From assembly GCA_009788055.1 (NCBI GenBank), contig WQSG01000017.1:1-50444 (forward strand): a stretch of DNA of 50,444 bases. Direction: 5' to 3'. The notes beneath the pieces were generated by a model. The model was given only the letters and a program-made list of their open reading frames with translations. It searched no databases and was not told the DNA's origin. The DNA comes from Defluviitaleaceae bacterium. GTDB lineage: Bacteria; Bacillota; Clostridia; Lachnospirales; WQUN01. Every line of letters starts with the position of its first letter. Position 1 is the first letter of the stretch. This document shows, piece after piece, positions 15,584 through 25,326 of this stretch. Made by a program: the position numbers and the translations under genes.

Positions 15584-18500
15584 ATGAAGTATTTGAGTCG
15601 GCTAAGAATGCCGGAAAGAATGCAGTTGAAAAGAATGCTTGCGCTGTTTACGGCGTTTGCAATGTTGCTTACCGTAATTTCGGTGGCGCGTCCGTGGGAG
15701 GGGACTGAGGAAATAACCCTTGCCCAATCTGAATCTGCCGAAGTAGTACCCCTTTCCGATGGTGAAACCATCGAGTGGGTAATAATGGGGGACAATACAT
15801 CAAACCCCGGTGGCGCAGACCCAAACCCCCCAATGCCAACATTCCCCAGCGGCGCAAGCCTAATCGGCCCCGGTGCCGCGCTTAGTACGCTTCTTAACGA
15901 GCCAAGACCGAATGAGGACTATGTAGTTCTAATGCTGGAATTGAGCGACTTGGCAGAAATAGCACCCTATGGCATTGCAGAAAATGCTACATTAACATTT
16001 AATATGCCATCAGGCTTCCAAAACAGGCGCATACTGGCATGGACAAATTTGTCTGCCGGTGCCAACTACCGCACTGTAACCCATCTTGACCATTCCGCAA
16101 TGGGTACAGGGTTTGTGTCTGTACATCGTGCCTTAAGCGCAACAGACCCCGTTACAAGCACCGTTTCTGTTCCCGCCAACTTCTTGTTCCGCAACGGCAA
16201 CTTTGCGGAAGCGATTTTTATTACCATGACAAATAATGCTAACGCCACACCCGAGCAAACACATCGCGGGCGCGGTCACGTTAGCTTCAGCACAATCGAA
16301 CTTAACCTAATTCCTGCGGGATATGGCGATATCACCGAACCTCCCCCGCCTCCCCCTGAATACGGCTATATTTTCGACATTCAATCAGTCCTTGGCGGCT
16401 TCAACCTTGGCGGCGAAAACGGCAATGTTATCGCAAGAAGTGCGGCATATGCCGCGCCAGCAATCAACAACCACGCCAATATCCGCGTTACCCATGCGGG
16501 AACAGGCTCGGCAGACGGTATCCTTGTCACGGTACACGAAGGCGACGACGACCGCTACCTTACTGTAACAAGAACAGGGGCGAATGCCACTCGCGGTCTT
16601 TTGTTTACAGGTGTGGAATTGCGTGAAGGCGACATCATGACCGTATCGGGATATTTGGAAACCGCCGGTCTTCATATTCGCTTGCAATCTTCGGCTGATA
16701 CAGGATATATGCCGCCGGGTTATCAAGCCCCGGGTGCCGGCTCGTTTACTCACGTATACACGGTCTCTGCCGCACACGCGGCACGGGCAAATCAAGACCT
16801 TCGTATCCTTGCACACAACTCAGGTATCCCCGCAACATTCACCATTACAGACCTAACCATATACCGCCCCGACGATGCACCCGTTCCCTTTGCACCCGGC
16901 GTTCAAGCTATTGAAACCGTGTCTTATGAATTTACCGCAATGGGCTTGGGCGCGGGCGAAACCGCAACTTTAACCTTTGCAACAGACCAATTCCAACTTC
17001 GCTCAAACATTCCTGCGGCAGGCATTATACAGCCGGAAAGCCGTGCATTTACGGTTGACAGGAACGGTACCGATACTTGGGACATTCCTTTTGAAGCTCC
17101 GTCACAGCTTTTCTTGGGCTGGAGCAACATGGGGCAAAACCACACAATCACAGGCAGTGACGATGCATACTTTACCGTGGATGCCTTTATCGTAAACGGC
17201 ATTCGCTTAGAGCCTAACGAATACATTGTTCTGGACGGCACGGACGGTGCGTTGCCCAACGCTTTCGGCACGCACGGCGAATTGTTTGAATTTGCACGGT
17301 GCAGTTGCGGAAACGCACGTTTGGAAAGACGCACACGCACATCAACTATTCCCGTAAGGTCGCATCCTTCCGCTCCACTTACTGAAAGCCGCTCCCTTGT
17401 AATGTTCGTTATGGACGAGGATTTGGACGAGTGCATTGTTCCCCCATCAGGAATGTTCTGGGGTATTTCAGGCGGCGCGGCATTGCACCTGCCTGCAACA
17501 ACCGCCCACCGCGGCAACCATGTAACGGTAATACCCGGTCCTGCTGGTAACAACGACCCGCGCATTCTTAGATTTGCGGATATCACTTTCGGAAACGACC
17601 CCGAAATCATGGCAGAAATCCGAAACGCGGGTACTGCGGCTATTACAATCCATGCCCCCGGCGTGTCCGGAAACCGCCAGTTCCAAGTGTGGACATCCTT
17701 GTCCGCTCTAGTGGACGGCGCAGAGGGCGACCCGTCTACCCAAGATTTTGTCACCACGGAGAACGTTGCCGCAGGTGCGATATTAAACACGGGAACAGGC
17801 ACGGCTGCCGCAACCCCGTGGGCGGTAACAATTCCCGCAAACCTGTTGTACAACAATGGCGTATTTGCGGATGCTATCTATCTCGCAGGAACGCTTGGCG
17901 GCGGCATAGGCACGGGAAATTTCAGATTTGACCACACAAATGCCATAAACTACGTAACAGTTGAACTTAGGCCAGCCCCCCCGTTCCAAGACCATATGTC
18001 TCTCAACTGGGGTGAAGATGAAACAGAAATGCGCATTACATGGTGGACTCCGCGCTCCGTAGACGACCCGTCTGCAAACGCTGTCACCTCCTTTGTGCAA
18101 TATGCACCATACGAAACCTTGGTTGACGGCGCAATGCCCGCAGACGCACCAATAGTAGACGGTCACGCCCCTGTCCCCATAGACTCGAATGTTGCCGCTT
18201 ACAGGTACAACGTAAGCCGCGTAAACATCACAAACCTTGCGAGCAACACAAGGTTTGCATACCGCGTGGGCAACCGCGTGGGCAACGCGGAAGACGGCCC
18301 AATCATCTGGAGCAGAATCAACCACTTCTACAGCTTTGAACCCCACGCAGGCCACACGGTTATCCTTGTGGGTGACCCGCAAATAGGCGCGTGGAACTTA
18401 GACCGCCAGTACTTCAAATGGCGCGATTCCTTAACAACGGCATTTGAACACGTCCGCACCATGTACGAAATTGACGGCATTGGTCACGGCGGCGTGGACT

Positions 18501-21500
18501 TTATCCTAAGCGCGGGCGATAATTCCACCCCCGCAAACGATATGGGACGCTTCCAAACTTATCTGCGCCCATACCAGCTTAGAAGCACCCCAATGTTTAC
18601 AACAATCGGCAACCACGATACCGTTACGCAAAATGCAAACCTGCCTACAATCGGCTTGCTGTCCTACGCCCATTACTGGCCCAACCACGACTGGCTTCTT
18701 GCAGGTGCGTCTGTTGTTGGCCCAATCATGGACGGTGTTGTAACAGGCGGAACGCCCGGGCGTTCCACCCACTCAAGCAACTATGCACGCGGCGGCGGAA
18801 ATCACTGGTTCGTTTACGGAGATGTTCTGTATATCTCCCTTAACATGAACTTGGTAGGCCCCGCAGGTTTTGCGCAACACGTTAGAACATTGCAACAAGC
18901 CACCGACGCCTTCCCTGATACAACATGGCGCATAGTTACCTTCCACCAAGATATCTTTGGAAGCGGAACAGGTCACGCCGCAGGTATGCCCGCAAGTAAC
19001 AGGCAATCCATGGGCGCGTTCCTTAACGCTTTTGATATCGACCTTGTAATAAACGGTCACGAACACACCCACGGGCGTTCCTACTTTATGAACGGTGCAA
19101 CACCTGTTCATCAACAACGCCCCGCAGACTTTGCAGGAAACAGAAACTCCATGCTTATCTACGGATGTCACCCCGGCGCGTTTATCTCCCCGGAAGGCAT
19201 ACCGTATATCACACTTGGCTCTATTTCAGACTTCCCGAAATACACCTCCATCTTCCCCTTGCTTGACTGGGTTGCATGGACAGACCCGCCGGAACTGGAC
19301 TATATGGCACAATACTCCATCATGGTAGTTGACGGCGATTCCATCACTATCGAAACATGGGCAATCCCTTACACCACAGGCGCGAACACCGCCGCCGACT
19401 GGCAACCATGCCCCGACAGAGACAAATTTATGAGCACAAGTATCACAATCCGCAGAACCGCAAGGTTTGAAGATTTGGACTTGTTGCTTGAAGGCGCAAG
19501 CGAATTTGTTGAAGAGCGTGACGGCGAGGACATCACCCCCGCAACTTGGACAGAATTTGCTGCGGCTGTGGCTTACGCAAACACTCTTACAGACGCAGAC
19601 TCCCCCGAAGAAATCCACGACGCGTTTATGGAAGTTTACGACCTGTACTTTGCACTTGAAGCCACTACCGACAAAGCAGACCTTATCGCGCTGGTTACGG
19701 AAGTGCAAGAATTGCTGGATGTTGCGGTTGAAGGCCCATGGTTTGGTCAATTCCCGCCCGGCAGCATTACTGTGTTGCGTGATGTGTTTGAACCTGCAAG
19801 GCACACCCGCACATTGCGCCTTGCCACACAAAACGAACTTGACGTACAATACGATTTGTTGCGTCCTGCGTTCACGTATTTCATTTCCTTGGCAAGCGAC
19901 ATTGCACTGCCTTGGACAAATGTTCACACAATCCCCGCAGACGGCGAATATGAACTTAGTTTAGTAAGCTGGATGTGCGAGTATGTTCCCGAAGTTCTTG
20001 TGTACGTTCCCGTAGAGGACGATGACGGACAGTGGCAATACCGCAGGTTCATCATGCCTTGGGAAAACCACCCGAATATCATACGTCGTTTCCCGTCACA
20101 CTTTACAAAACTTAACTTTGCAGGCGGCTCTTTACGCGCGGTTGACGGTAGTGATAACCATCACACGCGGTTTATGGTAACACGGGAATCTGTACGGCCG
20201 GATTCACCTTACGGTCCTGTTACCATGGAGGGCGGGCGCGTTCCCATCCCCAGAATCCGCATAGAAAAAGACATTGATGGAGAAATTACCATCATCGAAA
20301 CGCTGGAGCCCACATCGGGTCACGTAACCCACACCCATGCAGGTGAATGGATACGTTACGAACTTTATGTGGAAGAAGCAGGTGAATACAGCATACAGCT
20401 TGGCGCGAGAAACCCGCGTTCGGCGGCTATGGTGGTTGCACTGCGCGATATGTACCAAAACACGCTGACGCGATTCACAATACCTGCGGGGCATGGCGCG
20501 ACACAAGACTGGGAAGATGTACCTCTTGTGCCTGCGGCAAACACCATTAATCTGCCCCAAGGCACGTATGTTTTGGAAATAGTGTTCTTTAACGACGGTA
20601 CCGGGCCCACCCACCACGGAACGGGCAATGTGTCCTCGTACACGGACGGGCCGGATGTTGACATGATGGTACTACAGCGTGTGGGCGACACTAATCCGGA
20701 TATAACCTTTGTGGATGTCCCCAGATTGCAAGGTGTCGCAAACATCCACCCGAACAGTAGTTATTTCATGTTGCCGATGTTGCCGAACGATGCGGCAGGA
20801 AACTCCTTGCGCCAGCGCGGCTGGGCAATGGCAGGAACATGGAACGAATGGGTTGGTTCTAATTTGGTGCAGGACGGCGCGTTCACCCTTGCAGAGGTAA
20901 GCGCGGCAACCCACCTTGTAATGGAAGTGGCGGGCAGACCATCGGGTGCTATTTTCGTAGGGCTCATGGGCGGCCATGCCGGAACGTGGAATCAACATTC
21001 CCATGCTGTGGACAGTGTGTTAAACACCGAAATAAACAGGGTAATAATTGACCTTCGTGCAATACCATCCACCGTTGGTGAACCTGCGGCACTGGTATTC
21101 GACAGGTGGACGGATATCTCCGACACGTCACCGCGGCGGATTATGGTTTCCCATAACGCCGAAAGCTGGGACGAAATGAACGTGGTAGCGGCGTGGCTGG
21201 TGCTTGATGAAACCTATGACCCGGGTGGCACAGGGCCGCATGAACCGGGTGAAGTGATTTGGGAGTTGGAAATCACGCAAGAACTGGTTGACGCGTTAAA
21301 CAACGAGGAAGACCACGGCGGTGTAACACGTGCAGGCGAACCTTACTTGCTTTACAGTGACGGCAATCTTGTAGTAACAGAACGCTCTGCCGCCTATTTC
21401 GCCATTGATGTTTTGTTGAGGAACTTAGACCTTAACCCGGATGGTAGATACAGGGTTATTGCAACAGGCTCTAGCGTTGCAGGTGCTTCGTTTATAGTGG

Positions 21501-21913
21501 AATTGCCGCTGGCAGACGACCCATGGCACGCTGGCAGGTACGTGGGCGATGCAAACGGCGCAACTTGGGTGTTCTCGGGTGCTATACCGGATATTGGCGG
21601 CGTTACGCCCGGCTTAGATGGTGAGGGCAACTGCAACCACCGTGTACGCGTTCTTACAACGGGAATGGGTGACTTCACAATCTACAGCATTGTTATCGAG
21701 CGCATTATACGTGACGATGCAACCATTCTTGCAAACCTTATCCAAGAAGCCCTTGCCCTTCTTGCCGATACGGAAGAATCTGTAGACGGCTATGATGTTC
21801 CACGCTCCCGCTTCTGGGCAACAAATGCGCAACGCACAGCTTTCTCCAATGTAATCACGGCAGCGCAACTAGCTCTTGAATATGCAAATGCAAGTAATGG
21901 CAACGATGACTAA
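15584..21913 (+). CDS. Giant secreted metallophosphatase with carbohydrate-binding-like domains
   Basis: 2109 residues. Signal peptide with hydrophobic core LALFTAFAMLLTVISV (about 20-36). A beta-rich domain at about 85-245 is repeated at about 660-800 (VSVPANFLFRNG and VTIPANLLYNNG are matching segments); a CBM4/9-like region lies at 263-440. Residues about 805-920 resemble the Fn3-like domain of purple acid phosphatases, followed by a calcineurin-type phosphoesterase (920-1255) with D931, D979-N980, N1010-H1011, H1121, H1159 and H1161 in GDPQ, GDN, GNHD, FHQD and GHEH. Then two FIVAR-like helical segments (1296-1440), a CBM6-like domain (1580-1700), further beta domains, and a final FIVAR-like tail. 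No LPXTG or SLH anchor is visible. It probably releases phosphate from surface- or polysaccharide-linked substrates; the substrate is unknown. Confidence 0.85.
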   Translation: MKYLSRLRMPERMQLKRMLALFTAFAMLLTVISVARPWEGTEEITLAQSESAEVVPLSDGETIEWVIMGDNTSNPGGADPNPPMPTFPSGASLIGPGAALSTLLNEPRPNEDYVVLMLELSDLAEIAPYGIAENATLTFNMPSGFQNRRILAWTNLSAGANYRTVTHLDHSAMGTGFVSVHRALSATDPVTSTVSVPANFLFRNGNFAEAIFITMTNNANATPEQTHRGRGHVSFSTIELNLIPAGYGDITEPPPPPPEYGYIFDIQSVLGGFNLGGENGNVIARSAAYAAPAINNHANIRVTHAGTGSADGILVTVHEGDDDRYLTVTRTGANATRGLLFTGVELREGDIMTVSGYLETAGLHIRLQSSADTGYMPPGYQAPGAGSFTHVYTVSAAHAARANQDLRILAHNSGIPATFTITDLTIYRPDDAPVPFAPGVQAIETVSYEFTAMGLGAGETATLTFATDQFQLRSNIPAAGIIQPESRAFTVDRNGTDTWDIPFEAPSQLFLGWSNMGQNHTITGSDDAYFTVDAFIVNGIRLEPNEYIVLDGTDGALPNAFGTHGELFEFARCSCGNARLERRTRTSTIPVRSHPSAPLTESRSLVMFVMDEDLDECIVPPSGMFWGISGGAALHLPATTAHRGNHVTVIPGPAGNNDPRILRFADITFGNDPEIMAEIRNAGTAAITIHAPGVSGNRQFQVWTSLSALVDGAEGDPSTQDFVTTENVAAGAILNTGTGTAAATPWAVTIPANLLYNNGVFADAIYLAGTLGGGIGTGNFRFDHTNAINYVTVELRPAPPFQDHMSLNWGEDETEMRITWWTPRSVDDPSANAVTSFVQYAPYETLVDGAMPADAPIVDGHAPVPIDSNVAAYRYNVSRVNITNLASNTRFAYRVGNRVGNAEDGPIIWSRINHFYSFEPHAGHTVILVGDPQIGAWNLDRQYFKWRDSLTTAFEHVRTMYEIDGIGHGGVDFILSAGDNSTPANDMGRFQTYLRPYQLRSTPMFTTIGNHDTVTQNANLPTIGLLSYAHYWPNHDWLLAGASVVGPIMDGVVTGGTPGRSTHSSNYARGGGNHWFVYGDVLYISLNMNLVGPAGFAQHVRTLQQATDAFPDTTWRIVTFHQDIFGSGTGHAAGMPASNRQSMGAFLNAFDIDLVINGHEHTHGRSYFMNGATPVHQQRPADFAGNRNSMLIYGCHPGAFISPEGIPYITLGSISDFPKYTSIFPLLDWVAWTDPPELDYMAQYSIMVVDGDSITIETWAIPYTTGANTAADWQPCPDRDKFMSTSITIRRTARFEDLDLLLEGASEFVEERDGEDITPATWTEFAAAVAYANTLTDADSPEEIHDAFMEVYDLYFALEATTDKADLIALVTEVQELLDVAVEGPWFGQFPPGSITVLRDVFEPARHTRTLRLATQNELDVQYDLLRPAFTYFISLASDIALPWTNVHTIPADGEYELSLVSWMCEYVPEVLVYVPVEDDDGQWQYRRFIMPWENHPNIIRRFPSHFTKLNFAGGSLRAVDGSDNHHTRFMVTRESVRPDSPYGPVTMEGGRVPIPRIRIEKDIDGEITIIETLEPTSGHVTHTHAGEWIRYELYVEEAGEYSIQLGARNPRSAAMVVALRDMYQNTLTRFTIPAGHGATQDWEDVPLVPAANTINLPQGTYVLEIVFFNDGTGPTHHGTGNVSSYTDGPDVDMMVLQRVGDTNPDITFVDVPRLQGVANIHPNSSYFMLPMLPNDAAGNSLRQRGWAMAGTWNEWVGSNLVQDGAFTLAEVSAATHLVMEVAGRPSGAIFVGLMGGHAGTWNQHSHAVDSVLNTEINRVIIDLRAIPSTVGEPAALVFDRWTDISDTSPRRIMVSHNAESWDEMNVVAAWLVLDETYDPGGTGPHEPGEVIWELEITQELVDALNNEEDHGGVTRAGEPYLLYSDGNLVVTERSAAYFAIDVLLRNLDLNPDGRYRVIATGSSVAGASFIVELPLADDPWHAGRYVGDANGATWVFSGAIPDIGGVTPGLDGEGNCNHRVRVLTTGMGDFTIYSIVIERIIRDDATILANLIQEALALLADTEESVDGYDVPRSRFWATNAQRTAFSNVITAAQLALEYANASNGNDD

Positions 21914-21927
21914 TATCAAATCTTAAA

Positions 21928-21965
21928 AAAATCACAGCTCCGGCTACTGTCGGGGCTGTGATTTT
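21928..21965 (+). terminator. Terminator after the giant phosphatase gene
   Basis: 13-bp stem AATCACAGCTCCG / CGGGGCTGTGATT (one G-T pair), eight-base loop, then TTTTG. It sits in the 67-base gap before the lipoprotein gene. Confidence 0.85.
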
Positions 21966-21980
21966 GTAGGGGGTTATCGT

Positions 21981-22574
21981 ATGAAAAAACTGATATCGGT
22001 TTTGGCGGCTGTGCTTTTTTTGGCGGCTTGCGACGGCGGTAACGCCCCCTATGTTTCACAAGAGGGCGCAACCGTCCCTTTTGATGAAGTTGAAAGATTT
22101 TCCGAGTTGCTGGAGTCTGCCTACGCGCTGGAGATTTTATCCGAAGGCGTTTACGCAGATGTTTTGGATATCGCAACTGGAATTACATACAGGGTTCGCC
22201 GCGCCATTGGCGGCTACAACACCCTTGCAGATGTGGAAACCGTAACCCAAGAGGACACAGATAAATTGCTGGAAACCACGGGAGGGGGTTGGTGTATTCG
22301 GCGGCGGGCAATAATTGTAACTGTGGAGGGCAGGCAAATTGCGGCTTCTATCGCGCCTTTCCAGCATTCGGGCAGTGAGGAACACCCCTTTGGCGAAATA
22401 ATAGACAACCGAAGCGGCGGCACAGGCACGGGGATTAATTTGGACAGCATACGCGACAACGGCATGACGGGCGTTGTTGATATATTTTTTTTCAACAGTT
22501 TAATACCGGGGATAAACAGGGTAGACGAGCGACATCAAGAAATGGTGCTGATGGCATATGATTTTACGGGTTAG
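21981..22574 (+). CDS. Lipoprotein of unknown function
   Basis: 197 residues. Signal peptide with lipobox LAAC (Cys 17). The mature part begins with a low-complexity linker, then a compact domain with TGITYRVRRAIGGYNTLADVE, TTGGGWCIRRRAIIV, RQIAASIAPFQHSG and GTGINLDSIRDNGMTGVVDI. I have an impression of a similar domain in exported Firmicute proteins, some with peptidoglycan-binding modules, but cannot name a family or activity. RBS GGGGG about nine bases before ATG 21981. Its 3' end overlaps the start of the YibE/F gene by 17 bases, so it is probably co-translated with the permease. Confidence 0.7.
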   Translation: MKKLISVLAAVLFLAACDGGNAPYVSQEGATVPFDEVERFSELLESAYALEILSEGVYADVLDIATGITYRVRRAIGGYNTLADVETVTQEDTDKLLETTGGGWCIRRRAIIVTVEGRQIAASIAPFQHSGSEEHPFGEIIDNRSGGTGTGINLDSIRDNGMTGVVDIFFFNSLIPGINRVDERHQEMVLMAYDFTG

Positions 22575-23661
22575 TGCGGTAATTTTTTTTCTGTTTGCTT
22601 TTGCCCCCGTTAGCGTGTACGCAGACAGGGGGCGTTTGGCAGAGGAATTTCAAGTAAATTTGTATCGCGCCCGCGTGGTTGAAGTTGCGGACGAGATTGT
22701 CATACGCGACACGGTTACGCAGGTTTTGCGCGTTCGCGTGTTAAACAGGGACTTGCGCGGTCACGAGACAACTGTGCGAAACACCCTTGCATACGATGCA
22801 ACAAACCGCCCCTTGCGAAGCGGCAACAGGATTGTTTTGCACATGGAGGAGGACGCAGATGGTACGCCCGTGTTTTTCTTTTACGGTTATGACAGGCTTG
22901 TGCCTTTTGCCGTGCTGTTTGCGTTTTTTGCGGCGTGTGTGGTTGCCCTTGGCGGGCTAAAAGGGGTGCGGGCATTAACCGCGCTTTTGCTTACGATTAT
23001 GCTTATTATGTTTGTGCTTGTTCCGCTGTTGCTTAGGGGGTACAACCCTATTGTTTTGTCTGTTGTGGTGTGCGTGCTTTCCACCATTATCACTTGCGTA
23101 ATTTGTTTCGGCACGGGGAAGAAATCTTTTTCTGCGGTGCTGGGCGTTTCCGGCGGGTTGCTTATCGGCGGTGTTATAGCCCATGTTTTCGGCATTGCCG
23201 CAAGAATGGCAGGGCTGTCCCACGGTGACGCGCAAATGTTGCAATACTTGCCGGGGGGGTATATGTTCGACTTTCGCGGCTTGCTTTTTGCGGGTATTAT
23301 CATCGGCGCGCTGGGGGCGTGTTTAGACGTTGCGATTTCCATATCCTCTGCTCTTACGGAAATAACGGCGCATAACCCTTCCGCAGAGAAAAAAGAGATT
23401 GTGCGCTCCGGATTTAACATCGGCAAGGATATCATGGGCAGCATGATAAACACGCTTATTTTGGCGTATACGGGCGGCTCACTTGCTACAATTTTAATTT
23501 TTGCGGGGTTTGGCAGTGGGTTGTCTCAAATTTTCAATTTAGAATCCATTGCGGTGGAAATTTTGCGTTCTGTTGCGGGTAGTTTGGGGCTTATTTTTGC
23601 CATTCCCATAACAATTTTTGCCTTTGTATTTTTGGATAAAATGAAAGGAAGGAACACATGA
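22558..23661 (+). CDS. YibE/F-family membrane protein
   Basis: 367 residues. N-terminal signal/anchor segment, an extracytoplasmic domain of about 95 residues, then about seven to eight membrane helices from residue 120, with GGLKGVRALTALLLT and a DVAISISSALTEI segment characteristic of YibE/F proteins. The family's transport substrate is not established. Start ATG 22558 overlaps the upstream lipoprotein gene; the stop is overlapped by the next lipoprotein gene's ATG. It is the only polytopic protein of a four-gene exported-protein cluster. Confidence 0.88.
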   Translation: MILRVSAVIFFLFAFAPVSVYADRGRLAEEFQVNLYRARVVEVADEIVIRDTVTQVLRVRVLNRDLRGHETTVRNTLAYDATNRPLRSGNRIVLHMEEDADGTPVFFFYGYDRLVPFAVLFAFFAACVVALGGLKGVRALTALLLTIMLIMFVLVPLLLRGYNPIVLSVVVCVLSTIITCVICFGTGKKSFSAVLGVSGGLLIGGVIAHVFGIAARMAGLSHGDAQMLQYLPGGYMFDFRGLLFAGIIIGALGACLDVAISISSALTEITAHNPSAEKKEIVRSGFNIGKDIMGSMINTLILAYTGGSLATILIFAGFGSGLSQIFNLESIAVEILRSVAGSLGLIFAIPITIFAFVFLDKMKGRNT

Positions 23662-24302
23662 AAAAAATTTTTTTGGCGGCGATTTTACTGATTTTTGCCG
23701 CTTGCGGAAACGGAAACGCGGAAATTTTTACGGAAGAAACACCGCCTGTTGCGGCAGAAGAAACAACAGAGCCGCCGCTTTGGGAGCGGGTTCACCTTGG
23801 CGGGCTTGACTGGATTGTGCTTGCAGAGGCAGAAGGAAAGCGGCTTATTCTTTCCGAGGGCGTGATAAAACGGGCGGCATTTAGCAATGATTACAGTGTT
23901 ATGTGGCAAACAAGCCTTGTGCGGGAATATCTAAACGGCGCGTTTTTCTATGACAATTTTGCACAAGACGAAAGAAGCCGTATTGTTGAAACGCAGGTGA
24001 CAAACAGCCCCAACCCCACATACGGCACGGGGGGCGGCGAAAACACGCAAGACCGTGTTTTTTTGCTTTGCTTGGACGAAATAGCCGCGTTAATGCGTGA
24101 CGGGACGGTATTGGACGCGGCTCGGGTTGCGCATTATTTGGGGGATGGCTCGTCGGCGTGGTGGTGGTTGCGCTCCACGGGATACTCTTCCGATTTTGCC
24201 GCAATTGTTCGCGCAGACGGTTCTGTTCGCACAGACGGGCGCGGCGCGGAGATAATTCACGGCGGAGTTCGCCCCGTCTTGTGGTTGGAGGTAAACCAAT
24301 GA
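23658..24302 (+). CDS. DUF6273-type lipoprotein
   Basis: 214 residues. Lipobox FAAC (Cys 16), an acidic Thr/Pro linker, then a domain opening with LGGLDWIVLAEAEGKRLILS and closing with WWWLRSTGYSSDFAAIVRADGS ... GGVRPVLWL; the terminal W-L-R-S-x-G ... V-R-P-x-L-W-L pattern is typical of DUF6273, a surface-protein domain of unknown function common in Clostridia. RBS AAGGAAGGA before ATG 23658, which overlaps the stop of the YibE/F gene. Confidence 0.75.
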   Translation: MKKIFLAAILLIFAACGNGNAEIFTEETPPVAAEETTEPPLWERVHLGGLDWIVLAEAEGKRLILSEGVIKRAAFSNDYSVMWQTSLVREYLNGAFFYDNFAQDERSRIVETQVTNSPNPTYGTGGGENTQDRVFLLCLDEIAALMRDGTVLDAARVAHYLGDGSSAWWWLRSTGYSSDFAAIVRADGSVRTDGRGAEIIHGGVRPVLWLEVNQ

Positions 24303-25276
24303 AAAAATTTTTGCTTGTTATTTTATGTATCGTGCTTATGCCCGTTCATGTGTTCGCCTGCCCCGCAGGGGATGAATTTGGCCGCCCGTATTTTGAAATT
24401 TTCAACAGAGAGTATACTCAAAAAACCATGTTTTACTTGGGCAATTCTTATTATTACAGGCGGGAACTGTGCCTGATAACAGACGTACACTCCATTCGCG
24501 AGGCGTTTTCCTTTCCCATTGTGGGGCGTTCCGTGCCGGAACTTTACGGCGTTTGGGGCGAAATTTTTTACCCTTCACGGGTAGACGCAGGCGGAACGCA
24601 TTTCCGCATAAATGTGGGACTGCAAAACACGCTGGAGTACTGGAAAGAATTTGTAGCAAATTCGCCCAACCCCATAGCGGATATGTTTTACGAAATTTTG
24701 GTAGAACGCTTGCACGACGACGCTACAGACGAGCGGTTTATCCGTGCAAAACAGCGAATGGCAGAGCATAACATAACACAGGCGTTGTCCCACACTTTGC
24801 GTGTAGACCACGGCGTAATTTTCGGCGACAGGGTTTTTAACGAAATACGCGACGATTTGCGCATTATGTTTGACCCCGTAATGCTTGACCCTGTTGTGGT
24901 GTATATGTGCGATTGCTTTTTCCATTTTACCGCAGAGGACATTGACACAGACAGCATTGTTGCAATAAACGTAGACCATTTTTCAGGGGAAATCAGGCAA
25001 TACCCCGTAATCTATGAAAATAATTTGTTCCGCTTTACCATAAACGAGCCGGGTACTTTTGTGCTTGTAAGTGACACAGAAAGCTTTGCGGCGGCGGAAA
25101 ACGCGCCCGACAACGGCATTGAGGAAAACGATAATTTACCGCAAGAGACGCAGGGAAACGGCGGTAACGTACTGATGATTTTTGCCGCCTTTTTTGCGGG
25201 GGGCGCGGTTGTTATCGGCGCGTTGCTTCTTACCCAAGAGAAAAAACCGCAGGGACGGAAGAGGGGAAAGAAGTAA
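24299..25276 (+). CDS. Exported, C-terminally membrane-anchored protein of unknown function
   Basis: 325 residues. Signal peptide MKKFLLVILCIVLMPVHVFA, a mature domain of about 260 residues with a tail NEPGTFVLVSDTE that looks like a beta-sandwich end, an acidic linker, one transmembrane helix (LMIFAAFFAGGAVVIGALLL) and a Lys/Arg-rich cytoplasmic tail. No family recognised. ATG 24299 is chosen because GGAGGT (about 24287-24292) precedes it and ATGA overlaps the DUF6273 gene's stop; a longer in-frame extension upstream lies within that gene. Last gene of the YibE/F cluster. Confidence 0.75.
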   Translation: MKKFLLVILCIVLMPVHVFACPAGDEFGRPYFEIFNREYTQKTMFYLGNSYYYRRELCLITDVHSIREAFSFPIVGRSVPELYGVWGEIFYPSRVDAGGTHFRINVGLQNTLEYWKEFVANSPNPIADMFYEILVERLHDDATDERFIRAKQRMAEHNITQALSHTLRVDHGVIFGDRVFNEIRDDLRIMFDPVMLDPVVVYMCDCFFHFTAEDIDTDSIVAINVDHFSGEIRQYPVIYENNLFRFTINEPGTFVLVSDTESFAAAENAPDNGIEENDNLPQETQGNGGNVLMIFAAFFAGGAVVIGALLLTQEKKPQGRKRGKK

Positions 25277-25326
25277 AATAATATTATCCCGCTGTATTGA
25301 AATCATTGCAATTTGAGGTGACGGGA

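Noticed and set aside
16924-17856. Long open frame (310 codons) on the minus strand within the giant phosphatase gene
   Set aside because: No RBS, no recognisable domain, and the composition is that expected from a GC-biased antisense frame; the plus-strand protein is continuous with clear motifs.
24158-24298. Longer N-terminus for the exported protein that starts at 24299
   Set aside because: The extension is Arg-rich, lies wholly within the DUF6273 gene and removes the obvious signal peptide and its RBS.
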